A stretch of 47,033 nt of DNA from Salegentibacter agarivorans (GCF_900113135.1 NZ_FOOH01000032.1:1-47033), one strand, 5' to 3'. Positions 1 to 8,398 are shown, numbered from the stretch's first letter. The notes: generated by a model not told the origin, from the sequence alone. Made by a program: numbers and translations.

Positions 1-204
1 AAGGAAAAAGCCAGGAACCTACTATTAAGTGAAGCGGGAATAGCACATCGTAAACGTCGGTGCTGGGATGTGGAAGCCGTCTTTGGGAATATCAAGCAAA
101 ATATGGGCTTCAAGCGATTTATGCTTCGGGGAATGGAGAAAGTAACTACTGAAATAGGGTTAATTGCTATGGCGCACAACTTAAGAAAATTCAGTATAGC
201 ATAG
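1..204 (+). mobile_element. C-terminal fragment of an IS1182-like DDE transposase
   Basis: The plus-strand frame open from base 1 gives 67 residues ending FSIA at a TAG (202-204). It contains RCWDVEAVFGNIKQN followed by FKRFMLRG and a final AMAHNLRK. This is the typical C-terminal block of IS1182/IS5-type DDE transposases in Flavobacteria, where the Glu of DVEAVF is the last acidic residue of the DDE triad. The 5' part lies outside the window, so it cannot be told whether the element is intact. The family call rests on remembered motif patterns. Confidence 0.8.
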
Positions 205-229
205 GAAGGGGGCTTCCTTGCCTTTTTTT
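203..229 (+). terminator. Hairpin plus T-tract at the transposase 3' end
   Basis: AGGAAG (203-208) pairs with CTTCCT (213-218) around a GGGG loop, and a run of seven T follows at 223-229. It overlaps the transposase stop codon. It may serve as terminator or as part of the right end of the insertion sequence. The exact IS border cannot be set from this copy. Confidence 0.5.
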
Positions 230-287
230 ATCATTAAGAATATCTACAAAAGAAGAAGCACTTCTCTCACAAAAACTTTTATCAATA

Positions 288-324
288 AAAAAGGCCATCT
301 AAATACTTTTTAGACGGCCTCTTT
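288..324 (-). terminator. Terminator of the CCC-motif/DUF2752 gene run
   Basis: AAAGGCC.TCTAAA (290-303) pairs with TTTAGA.GGCCT (309-320) with one A-C mismatch. On the minus strand the stem is followed by a T-run, the complement of the A-run at 287-292. It sits just downstream of the minus-strand gene ending at 348. Confidence 0.7.
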
Positions 325-347
325 CTTATTCTCAAAAAGAAAAAGAC

Positions 348-680
348 CTATTGATTTTGTTCTATTTCTCTTAAAATTTCATTTTGCATCTCATAAATCC
401 CATCTACTCCGCCATACATAATAAACATTACAATAGTGCTTATTAAACTAATAGCGCTTAGTATAAGGCCAATAATAGCAAGAATTTTCCCGGTTTTTAC
501 GTTCTGGTACCCGGTGTATAGTTCAGGTTGTGCATTATAGATTTCGGTAGCCCTTTTTGCCATTACAAGCGCAATAATTCCGAAGATAATTCCCAGAATA
601 CCGTAACAGCAGCATCCTATAATTGAGAGAATACCGAAAATTAAAATTAAAGTTGAATTTGGTAATTGTTGTCTTTCCAT
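348..680 (-). CDS. CCC-motif small membrane protein
   Basis: This 110-residue protein has two hydrophobic segments (about residues 8-38 and 64-90). The first carries a GCCC triple-cysteine motif, followed by the basic stretch MAKRA. The arrangement matches the small flavobacterial CCC-motif membrane protein family, also DUF4190-like in layout. No function is established. It is the last gene of a minus-strand run and begins 10 bases after the DUF2752 gene, so the two are probably co-transcribed. DUF2752 proteins are commonly found beside CCC-motif proteins in this phylum, which suggests a shared membrane role. It ends at a clear terminator. Confidence 0.75.
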   Translation of the reverse strand: MERQQLPNSTLILIFGILSIIGCCCYGILGIIFGIIALVMAKRATEIYNAQPELYTGYQNVKTGKILAIIGLILSAISLISTIVMFIMYGGVDGIYEMQNEILREIEQNQ

Positions 681-690
681 AAAGATTGGT

Positions 691-984
691 TTATTGGGTT
701 AGTTGTATTAATTGATTCATTTTTATTAAATAGCTAATTAGCATTACCGCTCCGCTCAAAATAATTAGCCCAATTTTTACTTGAAAATCGTATCTAAATT
801 TTACGAAGAGATTCAGGATGAGAAAGGCAAGTAAAAATAAAATGGGATAGATAGCCGGAAACATTAAAAATGCCTGGGTAAATTCTGCATTAAAAACAAG
901 TAATAAGGCGCGTTGACCCCCACAGCCAAAACAATCTACTCCAAAGAGGCTTTTGTTAAGACAGGGCAACATAAAATCTTCCAT
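691..984 (-). CDS. DUF2752 domain membrane protein
   Basis: The 97-residue product starts with a cysteine-containing segment including CFGCGGQRA, the Cys-x-x-Cys-Gly-x-x-Arg-Ala signature of DUF2752. Two hydrophobic segments follow (about residues 35-60 and 68-90). The family has no settled function. The start codon is 2 bases from the stop of the upstream T9SS protein and the stop is about 10 bases from the next gene, so all three appear to form one transcript. The conserved cysteines could be redox or metal ligands, which is inference. Confidence 0.8.
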   Translation of the reverse strand: MEDFMLPCLNKSLFGVDCFGCGGQRALLLVFNAEFTQAFLMFPAIYPILFLLAFLILNLFVKFRYDFQVKIGLIILSGAVMLISYLIKMNQLIQLTQ

Positions 985-986
985 AA

Positions 987-2732
987 TTAATTTTTAATGC
1001 TAATTTTTTTGGTAAATTCCATATTGCTAGAAGAAATTAATTTCAGGACATAAATTGCGTCCTGTAGTCCTGAAGTAGGCAATGTATAATTTGCACTTCC
1101 GCCTGGTAATGTTTTATTATAAATCATTTGTCCGTTAAGGTCGTATAACAAAATTTGTTTTACATCGGTTTCCACCATTTTAATCTCCAATTGCGCTTCT
1201 ATGTTATTTTGAACAATAAGAGCTTCAGGTATTGAAAAATCTAATTCTTCTACTGGTAATTCAGATTGCAAATTATCTTCTTTTTCCTCAATAAAACTAA
1301 TAAAAAATCGATTACTATAGTTTCCTTTTGGTAAATCTATTGAAAATATATCTTTATTTAATCGAAAATTAGATTCTAACTCAGCATCAAAAATATACAC
1401 ATTTTCATTCTCAAATTGTCTAAAATCATCAAGTTGAAAGCTTAATGAAGCATTTTCTGTTAAATTAATTAGCAACGGAATTTTATCATTTTTTCTACAC
1501 GGCCTTACCTGTATATTATAAAACGCTTCTTCAATATTCCATCCCACATCATTCTGCAAAACCCCATAGATCTTTGCATCCATTGCCCAATCATAATCTT
1601 TAGAAGAATCTTCCCTAAAAGCTAAAAGTAGGGCACGGGTGTAGAGGCTATTTACTATTACATTGAGTTTTAAAAGTGGAATCTCACTTTTTTGCTGATT
1701 TTTAAACTCTGAAGTTTGTGAATTTTCCTGTTGAAACCTTCTTTGCGAATTTTTAAAATGAATATAGCCATCGTTTCTTCCGCTTAACATAAAACCCTGT
1801 GCAATGGGGGCATATTCGCGAGCAATTTCACTACCGGTTTCTCCCGAACTTCCTGTTTCTTCACCTGCACCGTTATAAGTTTTAAAAACTGCGGGCGCAT
1901 AAGCATTTGGCCCCGGAGAGTAAGAACCATAACCACCTTCATAGTCTTTTAGATTATGAGAATCACCATTATTTTTAGAGTCCCAAAAATAAGCAATGCC
2001 TGTGCTGGCGGAATTTTCCATTAAAAAACTTTGTAAATGTAGGGCCGAAGGGTAAGGATTGCCCACCAAAACTGCCTGGTCCTTATTTATTGAAACTTTT
2101 ATCTCGCCATCATTAGGTAAACCTCTAAAATCGTATCGCTGGCTATTGCCTGGATTATTTTCAACTCCATTAACGAGTCTGGGGTCAGTGCCATTTACAC
2201 CTTTCATAGTAAAGCCTTCGGCCGGCGCAACATCAAAACTAACACCTACGTGCTGCCAGTCATTATAATCACTGCCAGAATATTTATAAATCCAGCGGCG
2301 AGAAATTCTTAAAGGGTGGGAAGTGCCTTCTAAACTTCCTGTAATATGGACCGGATTGCTATTGGTTTTGTTCTTGGGTTGAAAAATCACGGCACCAAAT
2401 TGGTCTTGACTAATATTATCTTTAACCGGCAAGGCCCAGTAATTATAATCAAAAGCATTAGACGTGCCTTCCTGGAAAACCGAGAGTAAGCCATTCCCAT
2501 AATTGAGATTTGTACTTTTTTCTCCCTGTAATAATTGCGATTCTTTTCTAAGGTAAATGCTTGCTTCAGTTTCTGGATTGTGGTTTTTTTCTAAATTGAT
2601 ATTGTCTTCAACATACAAAAAACGATCGCTAAGATAAATATAGGAGTCTCCGGAAGTCGAAGGCGAAATGTGTAATTGAGCATTTCCGTAGTAAAAAGAG
2701 AAAATAAAAGCTAAGAAGTATATTTGCCTCAT
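987..2732 (-). CDS. T9SS type A sorting domain protein, large extracellular
   Basis: This is a 581-residue secreted protein with an N-terminal signal peptide (MRQIYFLAFIFSF, cleavage near YYGNAQ). The last 80 or so residues have the shape of a Por secretion system C-terminal domain: LYDLNGQMIYN, then GLQDAIYVLKLISS and a terminal FTKKISIKN. That domain targets proteins through the type IX secretion system to the cell surface or medium. I do not recognise the roughly 480-residue middle part; it is rich in Asn, Ser and aromatic residues, as in adhesin-like flavobacterial surface proteins. It is first in a run with DUF2752 and CCC-motif genes, 2 bases away. Function beyond export is unknown. Confidence 0.8.
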   Translation of the reverse strand: MRQIYFLAFIFSFYYGNAQLHISPSTSGDSYIYLSDRFLYVEDNINLEKNHNPETEASIYLRKESQLLQGEKSTNLNYGNGLLSVFQEGTSNAFDYNYWALPVKDNISQDQFGAVIFQPKNKTNSNPVHITGSLEGTSHPLRISRRWIYKYSGSDYNDWQHVGVSFDVAPAEGFTMKGVNGTDPRLVNGVENNPGNSQRYDFRGLPNDGEIKVSINKDQAVLVGNPYPSALHLQSFLMENSASTGIAYFWDSKNNGDSHNLKDYEGGYGSYSPGPNAYAPAVFKTYNGAGEETGSSGETGSEIAREYAPIAQGFMLSGRNDGYIHFKNSQRRFQQENSQTSEFKNQQKSEIPLLKLNVIVNSLYTRALLLAFREDSSKDYDWAMDAKIYGVLQNDVGWNIEEAFYNIQVRPCRKNDKIPLLINLTENASLSFQLDDFRQFENENVYIFDAELESNFRLNKDIFSIDLPKGNYSNRFFISFIEEKEDNLQSELPVEELDFSIPEALIVQNNIEAQLEIKMVETDVKQILLYDLNGQMIYNKTLPGGSANYTLPTSGLQDAIYVLKLISSSNMEFTKKISIKN

Positions 2733-2808
2733 AATTCCTGTAACTTTGCAGAAAATACAAGAACCGTTATTTTAAACATTTTACAAATAAGGGATAACAG
2801 GTAAAAAA

Positions 2809-3006
2809 ATGAATAATTCTCAAGTAATAAATACAATTTTAATCGTAGTAGGTGGCGCACTTTTAATTTATGCTATTGCAGCTGAAGGTGCTCACGCTTA
2901 CTTTAAAATCATTGGTTTAGTCACTATTATGCTAGGTCTTTATCGTGCAACAAATTTTTGGGTAGAGACAAAAGACGATCATAAAGAAGACGAAAATAAC
3001 GAGTAA
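2809..3006 (+). CDS. Small two-helix membrane protein
   Basis: The 65-residue product has two predicted membrane segments (about residues 8-25 and 30-48) and a charged tail ending KEDENNE. No named family is recognised. Its stop codon overlaps the ATG of the Smr gene by one base (TAATG at 3004-3008), so the two are translationally coupled. A TAACTTTG -7-like box lies at 2741-2748, leaving a leader of about 55 bases, but its -33 partner is poor. The conserved-looking reading frame and the coupling support a real gene. Confidence 0.7.
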   Translation: MNNSQVINTILIVVGGALLIYAIAAEGAHAYFKIIGLVTIMLGLYRATNFWVETKDDHKEDENNE

Positions 3007-3551
3007 TGGAGCTGAAAAAAGGGGATAAAGTGGCGGTTTTAGATGATGTGCTGGAAGGTTATGTAATAAAAACTGAAGCCGGCACCGTTTATATTGAAAC
3101 TACCGATGGTTTTGAAATGGAATTTTCTGCAGCGGAATTAGTGAAAATTGAAACCCCAATTGAAGCTTTATCTGATGATGTTGATTTTGAAAAGGTTTTA
3201 GCTGAAAAAAAGTTACCTCCAAAACCCAAATCACAACGCATAAAGCCGAAAGAAAGAAATTTGCCTCCAATGGAAGTAGATTTGCATATTGAAAAACTTA
3301 CCACTTCTTCCCGCGGGATGAATAATTACGATATGCTGAACCTTCAATTAGAAACTGCAAAACGGCAAATAGAATTCGCAATGAGAAAACGAATTCAGAA
3401 AATTGTGTTTATTCACGGGGTAGGTGAGGGAGTCTTAAAAGCCGAATTGGATTTTTTACTGGGCCGATACGACAACCTTAAATTTTACGATGCCGATTAT
3501 CAAAAATATGGTCTGGGTGCTACAGAGGTCTATTTTTTTCAGAATGTTTAA
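3006..3551 (+). CDS. Smr domain protein (DUF2027/MutS2-like C-terminus)
   Basis: This 181-residue protein has an N-terminal SH3-like stretch ([17 protein letters not shown], about residues 5-50), a charged linker, and a C-terminal Smr domain (about 95-180). The Smr domain is recognised by [20 protein letters not shown] and the terminal [10 protein letters not shown]. Smr domains are nucleic-acid-binding, often nicking endonucleases. In Bacteroidota such standalone proteins are often annotated Smr/MutS family. The HGxG motif of the family is present as HGVG. Its 3' end overlaps the convergent lipoprotein gene by four bases. The biological substrate is unknown. Confidence 0.85.
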   Translation: MELKKGDKVAVLDDVLEGYVIKTEAGTVYIETTDGFEMEFSAAELVKIETPIEALSDDVDFEKVLAEKKLPPKPKSQRIKPKERNLPPMEVDLHIEKLTTSSRGMNNYDMLNLQLETAKRQIEFAMRKRIQKIVFIHGVGEGVLKAELDFLLGRYDNLKFYDADYQKYGLGATEVYFFQNV

Positions 3552-4606
3552 TCTTCTGTATTAGTTTCTTCTTCACCATTTTCGTTATCACTTTGTCCCT
3601 CTTCATTTTCCTGTTGAAGGTTAGTAAATTGCTGAAAAGGAATTCTTGTAACATCCAGCCTTCCCAGGATATAAGAATCAAACCGAATATCTTCGCCGCT
3701 TCCATCCTGTCTAATTAAATTAAAATTTTTAATCTCAATGGTAGATCTGTAACTTCTTGTAATATGATGATCTAACTGAAGATCGTGTTCAAAATTAGGA
3801 TCAAAAATATTTTCATTTAAATAATTTGGGAATCCATCAACTTCAGCCGTATTTATAGGACTTAAAAAGGCATCGTTATTTTCGTCAATAGCTCTTTGTA
3901 CATCCTCAGGATCAATTTCGTGGCGGGTTAAAACCCCATCATCATCATCATCGGGATCAAGATAATTGGGTATTCCATCTACATCTGTATCTAAATAACC
4001 TTCTTCTGTTGTAGGATCTTCAGGACTGGCATTTTTTTCATCAGCCGTAGGGACATTATCATTATCATCATCAATATCTAAATAATCTGGGATACCATCA
4101 CCATCAGTATCCAGATGGTCTCCGTTGGGATCATATCCTTCTTCGCCATTGGGTACGCCATCCCCATCGGCGTCGGCATCGAGGCTTATATCATTAAACC
4201 TGGTTCTAATTACCACAACTCCGCCGGCAGAAACATATTCTTCTAATACCCGCGGAGATCCTGGCGGTACTCCCTCACAAAAATATTCGCCTCCATTAAT
4301 CTCACTGTCATAAATTCTGTAAACCAGTCGGTTATCTTCGCCCGAGAGATTAATTACTATTGAATCATTTACCTCCAGCGTTAAAATTTTCTGCGTAAGC
4401 GTATCATTTAAACGATTATCTTTTAATTCTAAAGACATAGATTCATAAACATCTTCATTATTTACAGCCCAAAGCACTTTTTTACCATCAATTTCACATA
4501 AAGTTAGATCACTGTTTTCTAAATCGAAACTGGTCACGGTAATATCCCCGTCGTCACAGGAATAAAGGGCAAAAGAGAAAAATAAAGCTGCAAGAATCTT
4601 TTTCAT
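3548..4606 (-). CDS. Asp-rich lipoprotein with thrombospondin type-3-like repeats
   Basis: The 352-residue lipoprotein starts [17 protein letters not shown], where the Cys is the expected lipid anchor. Its middle (about residues 140-240) holds at least three calcium-binding type-3 repeats of the DxDxDGxPD kind, such as [24 protein letters not shown] and [12 protein letters not shown]. The C-terminus is acidic (EEETNTED). Such repeats normally bind calcium and stiffen extracellular proteins. No enzymatic domain is recognised. It is convergent with the Smr gene, overlapping by four bases. Position before a cysteine desulfurase gene gives no obvious functional clue. Confidence 0.8.
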   Translation of the reverse strand: MKKILAALFFSFALYSCDDGDITVTSFDLENSDLTLCEIDGKKVLWAVNNEDVYESMSLELKDNRLNDTLTQKILTLEVNDSIVINLSGEDNRLVYRIYDSEINGGEYFCEGVPPGSPRVLEEYVSAGGVVVIRTRFNDISLDADADGDGVPNGEEGYDPNGDHLDTDGDGIPDYLDIDDDNDNVPTADEKNASPEDPTTEEGYLDTDVDGIPNYLDPDDDDDGVLTRHEIDPEDVQRAIDENNDAFLSPINTAEVDGFPNYLNENIFDPNFEHDLQLDHHITRSYRSTIEIKNFNLIRQDGSGEDIRFDSYILGRLDVTRIPFQQFTNLQQENEEGQSDNENGEEETNTED

Positions 4607-4691
4607 AGTATGGTAATATATTCAAAGTGAAACAAAAATAGCGGAATTCAAGATTTTTAGGGCAGGTTCTTTTAAATAATTTTATTTCGTT

Positions 4692-4699
4692 TAATTTTG
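4692..4699 (+). promoter_or_regulatory. -7 box (TAATTTTG) very close to the desulfurase ATG
   Basis: TAATTTTG matches the Bacteroidota TAnnTTTG -7 element, and the ATG follows only 5 bases later at 4705. A start site at the usual distance would leave no or almost no 5' leader. The protein start itself is well supported by family alignment (YLDSAATT near the N-terminus). Confidence 0.45.
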
Positions 4700-4704
4700 C
4701 GGCA

Positions 4705-5853
4705 ATGAAAAATGTATATCTTGATTCTGCCGCGACCACGCAAATGCGTGATGAAGTAATTGACCGAATGACCTCTGTGATGAAAGAGGTTTATGGTAAT
4801 CCTTCTTCTACCCATTCTTTTGGAAGATCTGCTAAATCTTTAATAGAGCAGGCGCGTAAAACTGTTGCCGGTTATTTAAATGTAAAAGCTTCAGAAATAA
4901 TTTTCACTTCTGGTGGTACTGAAGCCGATAACCTGGCTTTAAATTCCGCGGTTCGTGATCTTGGAGTTAAGCGAATAATCACTTCAAAAATTGAACACCA
5001 CGCGGTTTTGTATACCGTAGAGCAGCTTCAGGATTGTTTTGATGTAGAGGTAGTTTATGTTGATTTAGATTCCCGCGGAAATATTGATGTAGCACATTTA
5101 GAAAAATTATTAAATGCTTCAGATAAAAAGACGTTGGTTAGCCTGATGCATGTAAATAACGAGATTGGGAATAAACTGGACATTAAAAAAGTCGGAGAAT
5201 TGTGTAAAAAACATCACGCCTTATTTCATTCAGATTGTGTACAATCGGTGGGACATTATGATCTTGATTTTAGTGAAATACCGGTAAATTTTACCGCGGT
5301 AAGCGCCCATAAATTTCACGGCCCAAAAGGTGTGGGATTTGCTTTTATTAGAAAAAACAGCGGATTAAAACCACTTATTTTTGGAGGAGAGCAGGAGCGT
5401 GGCCATCGTGCCGGCACAGAAGGGGTTCATAATATTGTAGGCCTGGAAGAAGCTTTAAAACTATCTTTAGATAATTTAGCCGAAGAAAAGGCCTATATAA
5501 GTGATCTAAAAGCTCATTTTATTTCAAAATTAAAAGCCGAAATTCCCGGGGTGAAATTCAACGGTGATTGTGACGATGCTTCAAAAAGTACCTATACTTT
5601 GGTAAATGTATGTTTGCCGGTGCCAGCCGATAAAGCTTTAATGTTATTATTTCAATTAGATTTAAAAGGAATTGCCTGTTCTAAAGGTAGTGCCTGCCAA
5701 AGTGGAAGTGATAAGGGATCTCATGTGCTAAATGCATTTTTAGAAGAAGAAGACCTTAAAAAACCATCGGTACGGTTTTCATTTTCGAGATTTAATACCA
5801 GGGATGAGCTGGATTATGTGGTAAATACGCTTAAAGAATTTATTGAATCTTAA
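4705..5853 (+). CDS. Cysteine desulfurase, NifS/IscS-like (class V aminotransferase)
   Basis: The 382-residue PLP enzyme is expected to remove sulfur from L-cysteine as a protein-bound persulfide for Fe-S cluster or thio-cofactor synthesis. Visible motifs are the start YLDSAATT, a phosphate-binding TSGGTEADN, the histidine region KIEHHAVL, the PLP lysine in SAHKFHGPKGVG, and the catalytic cysteine loop SKGSACQSG. The loop length and sequence fit group I (IscS/NifS) rather than SufS. No iscU or scaffold gene is adjacent, so it may feed tRNA thiolation. The tRNA methylthiotransferase mtaB lies downstream, but not in the same operon. Confidence 0.9.
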   Translation: MKNVYLDSAATTQMRDEVIDRMTSVMKEVYGNPSSTHSFGRSAKSLIEQARKTVAGYLNVKASEIIFTSGGTEADNLALNSAVRDLGVKRIITSKIEHHAVLYTVEQLQDCFDVEVVYVDLDSRGNIDVAHLEKLLNASDKKTLVSLMHVNNEIGNKLDIKKVGELCKKHHALFHSDCVQSVGHYDLDFSEIPVNFTAVSAHKFHGPKGVGFAFIRKNSGLKPLIFGGEQERGHRAGTEGVHNIVGLEEALKLSLDNLAEEKAYISDLKAHFISKLKAEIPGVKFNGDCDDASKSTYTLVNVCLPVPADKALMLLFQLDLKGIACSKGSACQSGSDKGSHVLNAFLEEEDLKKPSVRFSFSRFNTRDELDYVVNTLKEFIES

Positions 5854-5952
5854 AGTTTTTCCTGAAGCTGACCTGAATCATATTTTTTAGTTTTTAATCG
5901 CTGTTTCTTTGTAAAAGAAAATACCCCATTTGGGTTTAAAAAATATAAAGTT

Positions 5953-6405
5953 ATGGCTGAAAAACACGAATATCAGGTAGATCTTATCTGGTTAGAAGAT
6001 CGAAAAGGAGAAGTTAGCTCTCCTGAATTGACCGATATTATTGAAACAGCAACCCCGCCAGATTTTCCAAAAGGAATGCCCAACATTTGGTCTCCTGAAC
6101 ATTTTCTGGTTGCCGCGGTAGAAAGTTGTTTGATGACAACCTTCCTGGCTATTGCTGAAAATTCTAAACTGGAGTTTATCTCTTTTAAATCTAAAGCAAT
6201 AGGAAAACTGGATAAAGTTGAAGGTAAATTTCAAATGACTGAAATTATACTAAAACCAGTTTTGGAAATTTCCGACGAAAATAATGCTGAAAGAGCCAAA
6301 CGCATCATAGAAAAAAGTGAAAAAGCCTGTTTGATCTCCAATTCTATAAAAAGTAAAATTATACTGGAAGCTGAGGTTATAGTTGGTTCGGTTGAGAAAG
6401 TTTAA
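5953..6405 (+). CDS. OsmC/Ohr family protein
   Basis: The 150-residue protein carries the two cysteines of the OsmC fold in their usual settings: AVESCLMTTFLAIAE (first, start of the central helix) and EKACLISNSIK (second). The preceding WSPEHFLVAA is the family signature. OsmC-type proteins reduce organic hydroperoxides with thiols; this branch is generally called OsmC family because its substrate is not tested. It lies 99 bases after the desulfurase, perhaps with its own promoter. Confidence 0.9.
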   Translation: MAEKHEYQVDLIWLEDRKGEVSSPELTDIIETATPPDFPKGMPNIWSPEHFLVAAVESCLMTTFLAIAENSKLEFISFKSKAIGKLDKVEGKFQMTEIILKPVLEISDENNAERAKRIIEKSEKACLISNSIKSKIILEAEVIVGSVEKV

Positions 6406-6438
6406 TCATTCCTCTTCTTATATAATGTTAAGTTAATT

Positions 6439-6618
6439 CGTTATTGCGAGTGCAGCAATCTTCAGTTCAATGTTTTTGATCAAAACGTCAACCTGAACTT
6501 ATTTCAGAGCCTGCCCCGATTTTTCATCCGGGATCTAATTTATTAAACCCGGAATGACGTTTGAATGCGATTTTTAAGGACAGATTGCCACGTCGGCTAT
6601 CGCCTTCTCGCAATGACG
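6439..6618. repeat. Nested intergenic repeat: CGTTATTGCGAG..CTCGCAATGACG enclosing a CGTCA-type hairpin element
   Basis: The outer arms CGTTATTGCGAGTGCAGCAATC (from 6439) and AGATTGCCACG...CTCGCAATGACG (6583-6618) are imperfect inverted copies. Between them, 6486-6559 begins CGTCAACCTGAACTTATTTCAG and ends CCCGGAATGACG. The inner unit resembles the elements at 16614 and 43353. One repeat therefore seems to have landed inside another. No coding frame is supported in the 359-base gap 6406-6764. Confidence 0.65.
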
Positions 6619-6639
6619 ACTTAACCAAAACCGACAACT

Positions 6640-6674
6640 GAGAACCGAGAACCGAGTACCGAGTACCGAGTACC
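6640..6674 (+). repeat. Five tandem 7-base units (GAGAACC/GAGTACC)
   Basis: Two GAGAACC units (6640-6653) are followed by three GAGTACC units (6654-6674), with a degenerate GACAACT before and GAAATC after. It lies between the nested repeat and the mtaB promoter. Confidence 0.85.
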
Positions 6675-6713
6675 GAAATCAAAACAATGTTTTCCTAAAA
6701 CAATAATTGTTGG

Positions 6714-6721
6714 TATCTTTG
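6714..6721 (+). promoter_or_regulatory. -7 box TATCTTTG upstream of mtaB
   Basis: TATCTTTG matches TAnnTTTG and lies 43 bases before the mtaB ATG. The -33 region is T-rich (TGTTTTCC around 6689-6694) but has no clean TTTG. The small palindrome AACAATAATTGTT at 6699-6711 abuts the box and could be an operator, which is speculative. Confidence 0.5.
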
Positions 6722-6764
6722 CAGCCCTAAAAATCGTTTAACTTCTACAGAAACAGGCAGGTGT

Positions 6765-8096
6765 ATGAATACTAAGAAGGTCGCATTTTATACCTTGGGT
6801 TGTAAACTCAATTTTTCAGAAACTTCTACCATTGCAAGATCTTTTAAAGATGAAGGTTTTAAGCGTGTGGAATTCACTGAAGAAGCTGATATTTATGTGA
6901 TCAATACCTGTTCGGTTACCGAGAATGCCGATAAACGCTTTAAAACCATCGTAAAACAAGCGCAAAAAGTGAATGAAGATGCGTTTGTGATTGCCGTGGG
7001 TTGCTATGCCCAATTGAAACCGGAAGAACTTGCCGATGTAGATGGAGTAGATTTAGTGCTTGGGGCGACTGAAAAATTCAAAATCACCGATTACCTTAAC
7101 GATCTTTCTAAAAATGATCTTGGGGAAGTTCATTCCTGTGAAATTGATGAAGCCGACTTCTACGTGGGTGCTTATTCCATTGGTGACAGAACCCGTGCAT
7201 TTTTAAAGGTGCAGGATGGGTGTGATTATAAATGTACTTATTGTACCATTCCGTTAGCGCGTGGAATTTCCCGAAGCGATAAACTGGAAAATGTTTTAAC
7301 CAATGCCGCTGAAATTTCAGCAAAAGGAATTAAAGAAATTGTGCTTACCGGAGTAAATATTGGGGATTACGGAAAAGGTGAATTTGGCAATAAAAAGCAC
7401 GAACATACTTTTCTTGACCTTGTAAAAGCTTTAGATGAGGTAGATGGAATTGAACGTTTAAGAATCTCTTCTATTGAGCCTAATTTATTGAAAAACGAGA
7501 CCATAGATTTTGTTGCCGATAGTAATACGTTTGTGCCTCATTTTCATATCCCATTACAAAGCGGAAGTGACGATTTGCTTAAATTGATGAAGCGTCGTTA
7601 TATGAGTTCGCTTTATAGCGATAGGGTGGCGCAAATTAAGCGAGTAATGCCCAATGCCTGTATTGGTGTTGATGTTATTGTTGGCTTTCCCGGCGAAACC
7701 GAAGAACGCTTCCTGGAAACCTATAATTATTTGAATGAATTAGATATTTCTTACCTGCACGTTTTTACGTATTCTGAGCGTGATAATACTCCTGCAGCAG
7801 AAATGGAAGGTGTGGTTCCTACCAAAGTGAGAAAGAAACGAAGCAAAATGCTACGTGGCCTCTCAGCTAAAAAGAGACGGGCGTTTTATGAAAGTCAGTT
7901 AGGAAATACAAGTACCGTACTTTTTGAAGGGGAAAATAAAGAAGGATACATTCACGGTTTTACAGAGAACTATGTAAAGGTAAAAGCACCCTGGGACCCT
8001 GCATTGGTAAATACACTTCATCAAATAGAACTGACTTTAATTGACGAAGATGGATTGGTTAGGTTTGAATTTGCTTCAGAAAAAGTAGCGGTTTAA
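6765..8096 (+). CDS. mtaB: tRNA t6A37 methylthiotransferase MtaB
   Basis: The 443-residue radical SAM methylthiotransferase converts t6A37 of tRNAs reading ANN codons to ms2t6A. The N-terminal UPF0004 domain has cysteines in TLGCKLNFSE, INTCSVTENADKR and AVGCYAQL, ligating the auxiliary cluster. The radical SAM motif is DGCDYKCTYCTIP (CxxxCxxC). A C-terminal TRAM-like region follows about residue 370. TLGCKxN with NTCSVT and ADKR is the MtaB pattern rather than MiaB or RimO. Its stop overlaps the convergent small gene by four bases. Confidence 0.93.
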   Translation: MNTKKVAFYTLGCKLNFSETSTIARSFKDEGFKRVEFTEEADIYVINTCSVTENADKRFKTIVKQAQKVNEDAFVIAVGCYAQLKPEELADVDGVDLVLGATEKFKITDYLNDLSKNDLGEVHSCEIDEADFYVGAYSIGDRTRAFLKVQDGCDYKCTYCTIPLARGISRSDKLENVLTNAAEISAKGIKEIVLTGVNIGDYGKGEFGNKKHEHTFLDLVKALDEVDGIERLRISSIEPNLLKNETIDFVADSNTFVPHFHIPLQSGSDDLLKLMKRRYMSSLYSDRVAQIKRVMPNACIGVDVIVGFPGETEERFLETYNYLNELDISYLHVFTYSERDNTPAAEMEGVVPTKVRKKRSKMLRGLSAKKRRAFYESQLGNTSTVLFEGENKEGYIHGFTENYVKVKAPWDPALVNTLHQIELTLIDEDGLVRFEFASEKVAV

Positions 8097-8398
8097 ATAT
8101 TTATTCCTACCGGTAAAAGGTCTTTATATTTTCTTCTGTTCTTACGCATAAATTTAGCAACATCTGGACTGGTAGGCATTACGCGCGTATTTCGTTCTTT
8201 AATTTCTTCTAAAACAGCTTCAATAAAAATATCCATATAGCCTTCTTCTTTAAGAGTTTCAGGCATAAATACTTTTGTTAAAAATATTTTTCGTTCCTGC
8301 TGGGCGTACTCTATGGTAGCAAGTTGTTGATTTATAGTAGTTTCAAACTGTCTTAAAAATTCATTATCGGTAATTATAATTTCTTCGGCATTCATCAT
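8093..8398 (-). CDS. Small GNAT-like protein (YjdJ/Acetyltransf_CG type), degenerate CoA site
   Basis: The 101-residue protein has the layout of the short GCN5-related family: NEFLRQFETTINQQLATIEY at the start, a beta strand with the family's xxVP-like site as VFMPETL, then a helix AVLEEIKERN and a C-terminal VMPTSPDVAKFMRKN. In typical members the segment after VP carries a GxGxG/A acetyl-CoA loop; here it reads LKEEGYMDIF, so the loop looks lost. It may be non-catalytic or bind another ligand. The family call is moderate. The ATG at 8395 is an equally possible start. Confidence 0.6.
   Translation of the reverse strand: MMNAEEIIITDNEFLRQFETTINQQLATIEYAQQERKIFLTKVFMPETLKEEGYMDIFIEAVLEEIKERNTRVMPTSPDVAKFMRKNRRKYKDLLPVGINI

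Noticed and set aside
6439-6618. CRISPR-like array from repeated CGTCA and GCAATGACG words
   Set aside because: The words are inverted arms of palindromic elements, not evenly spaced direct repeats with unique spacers.
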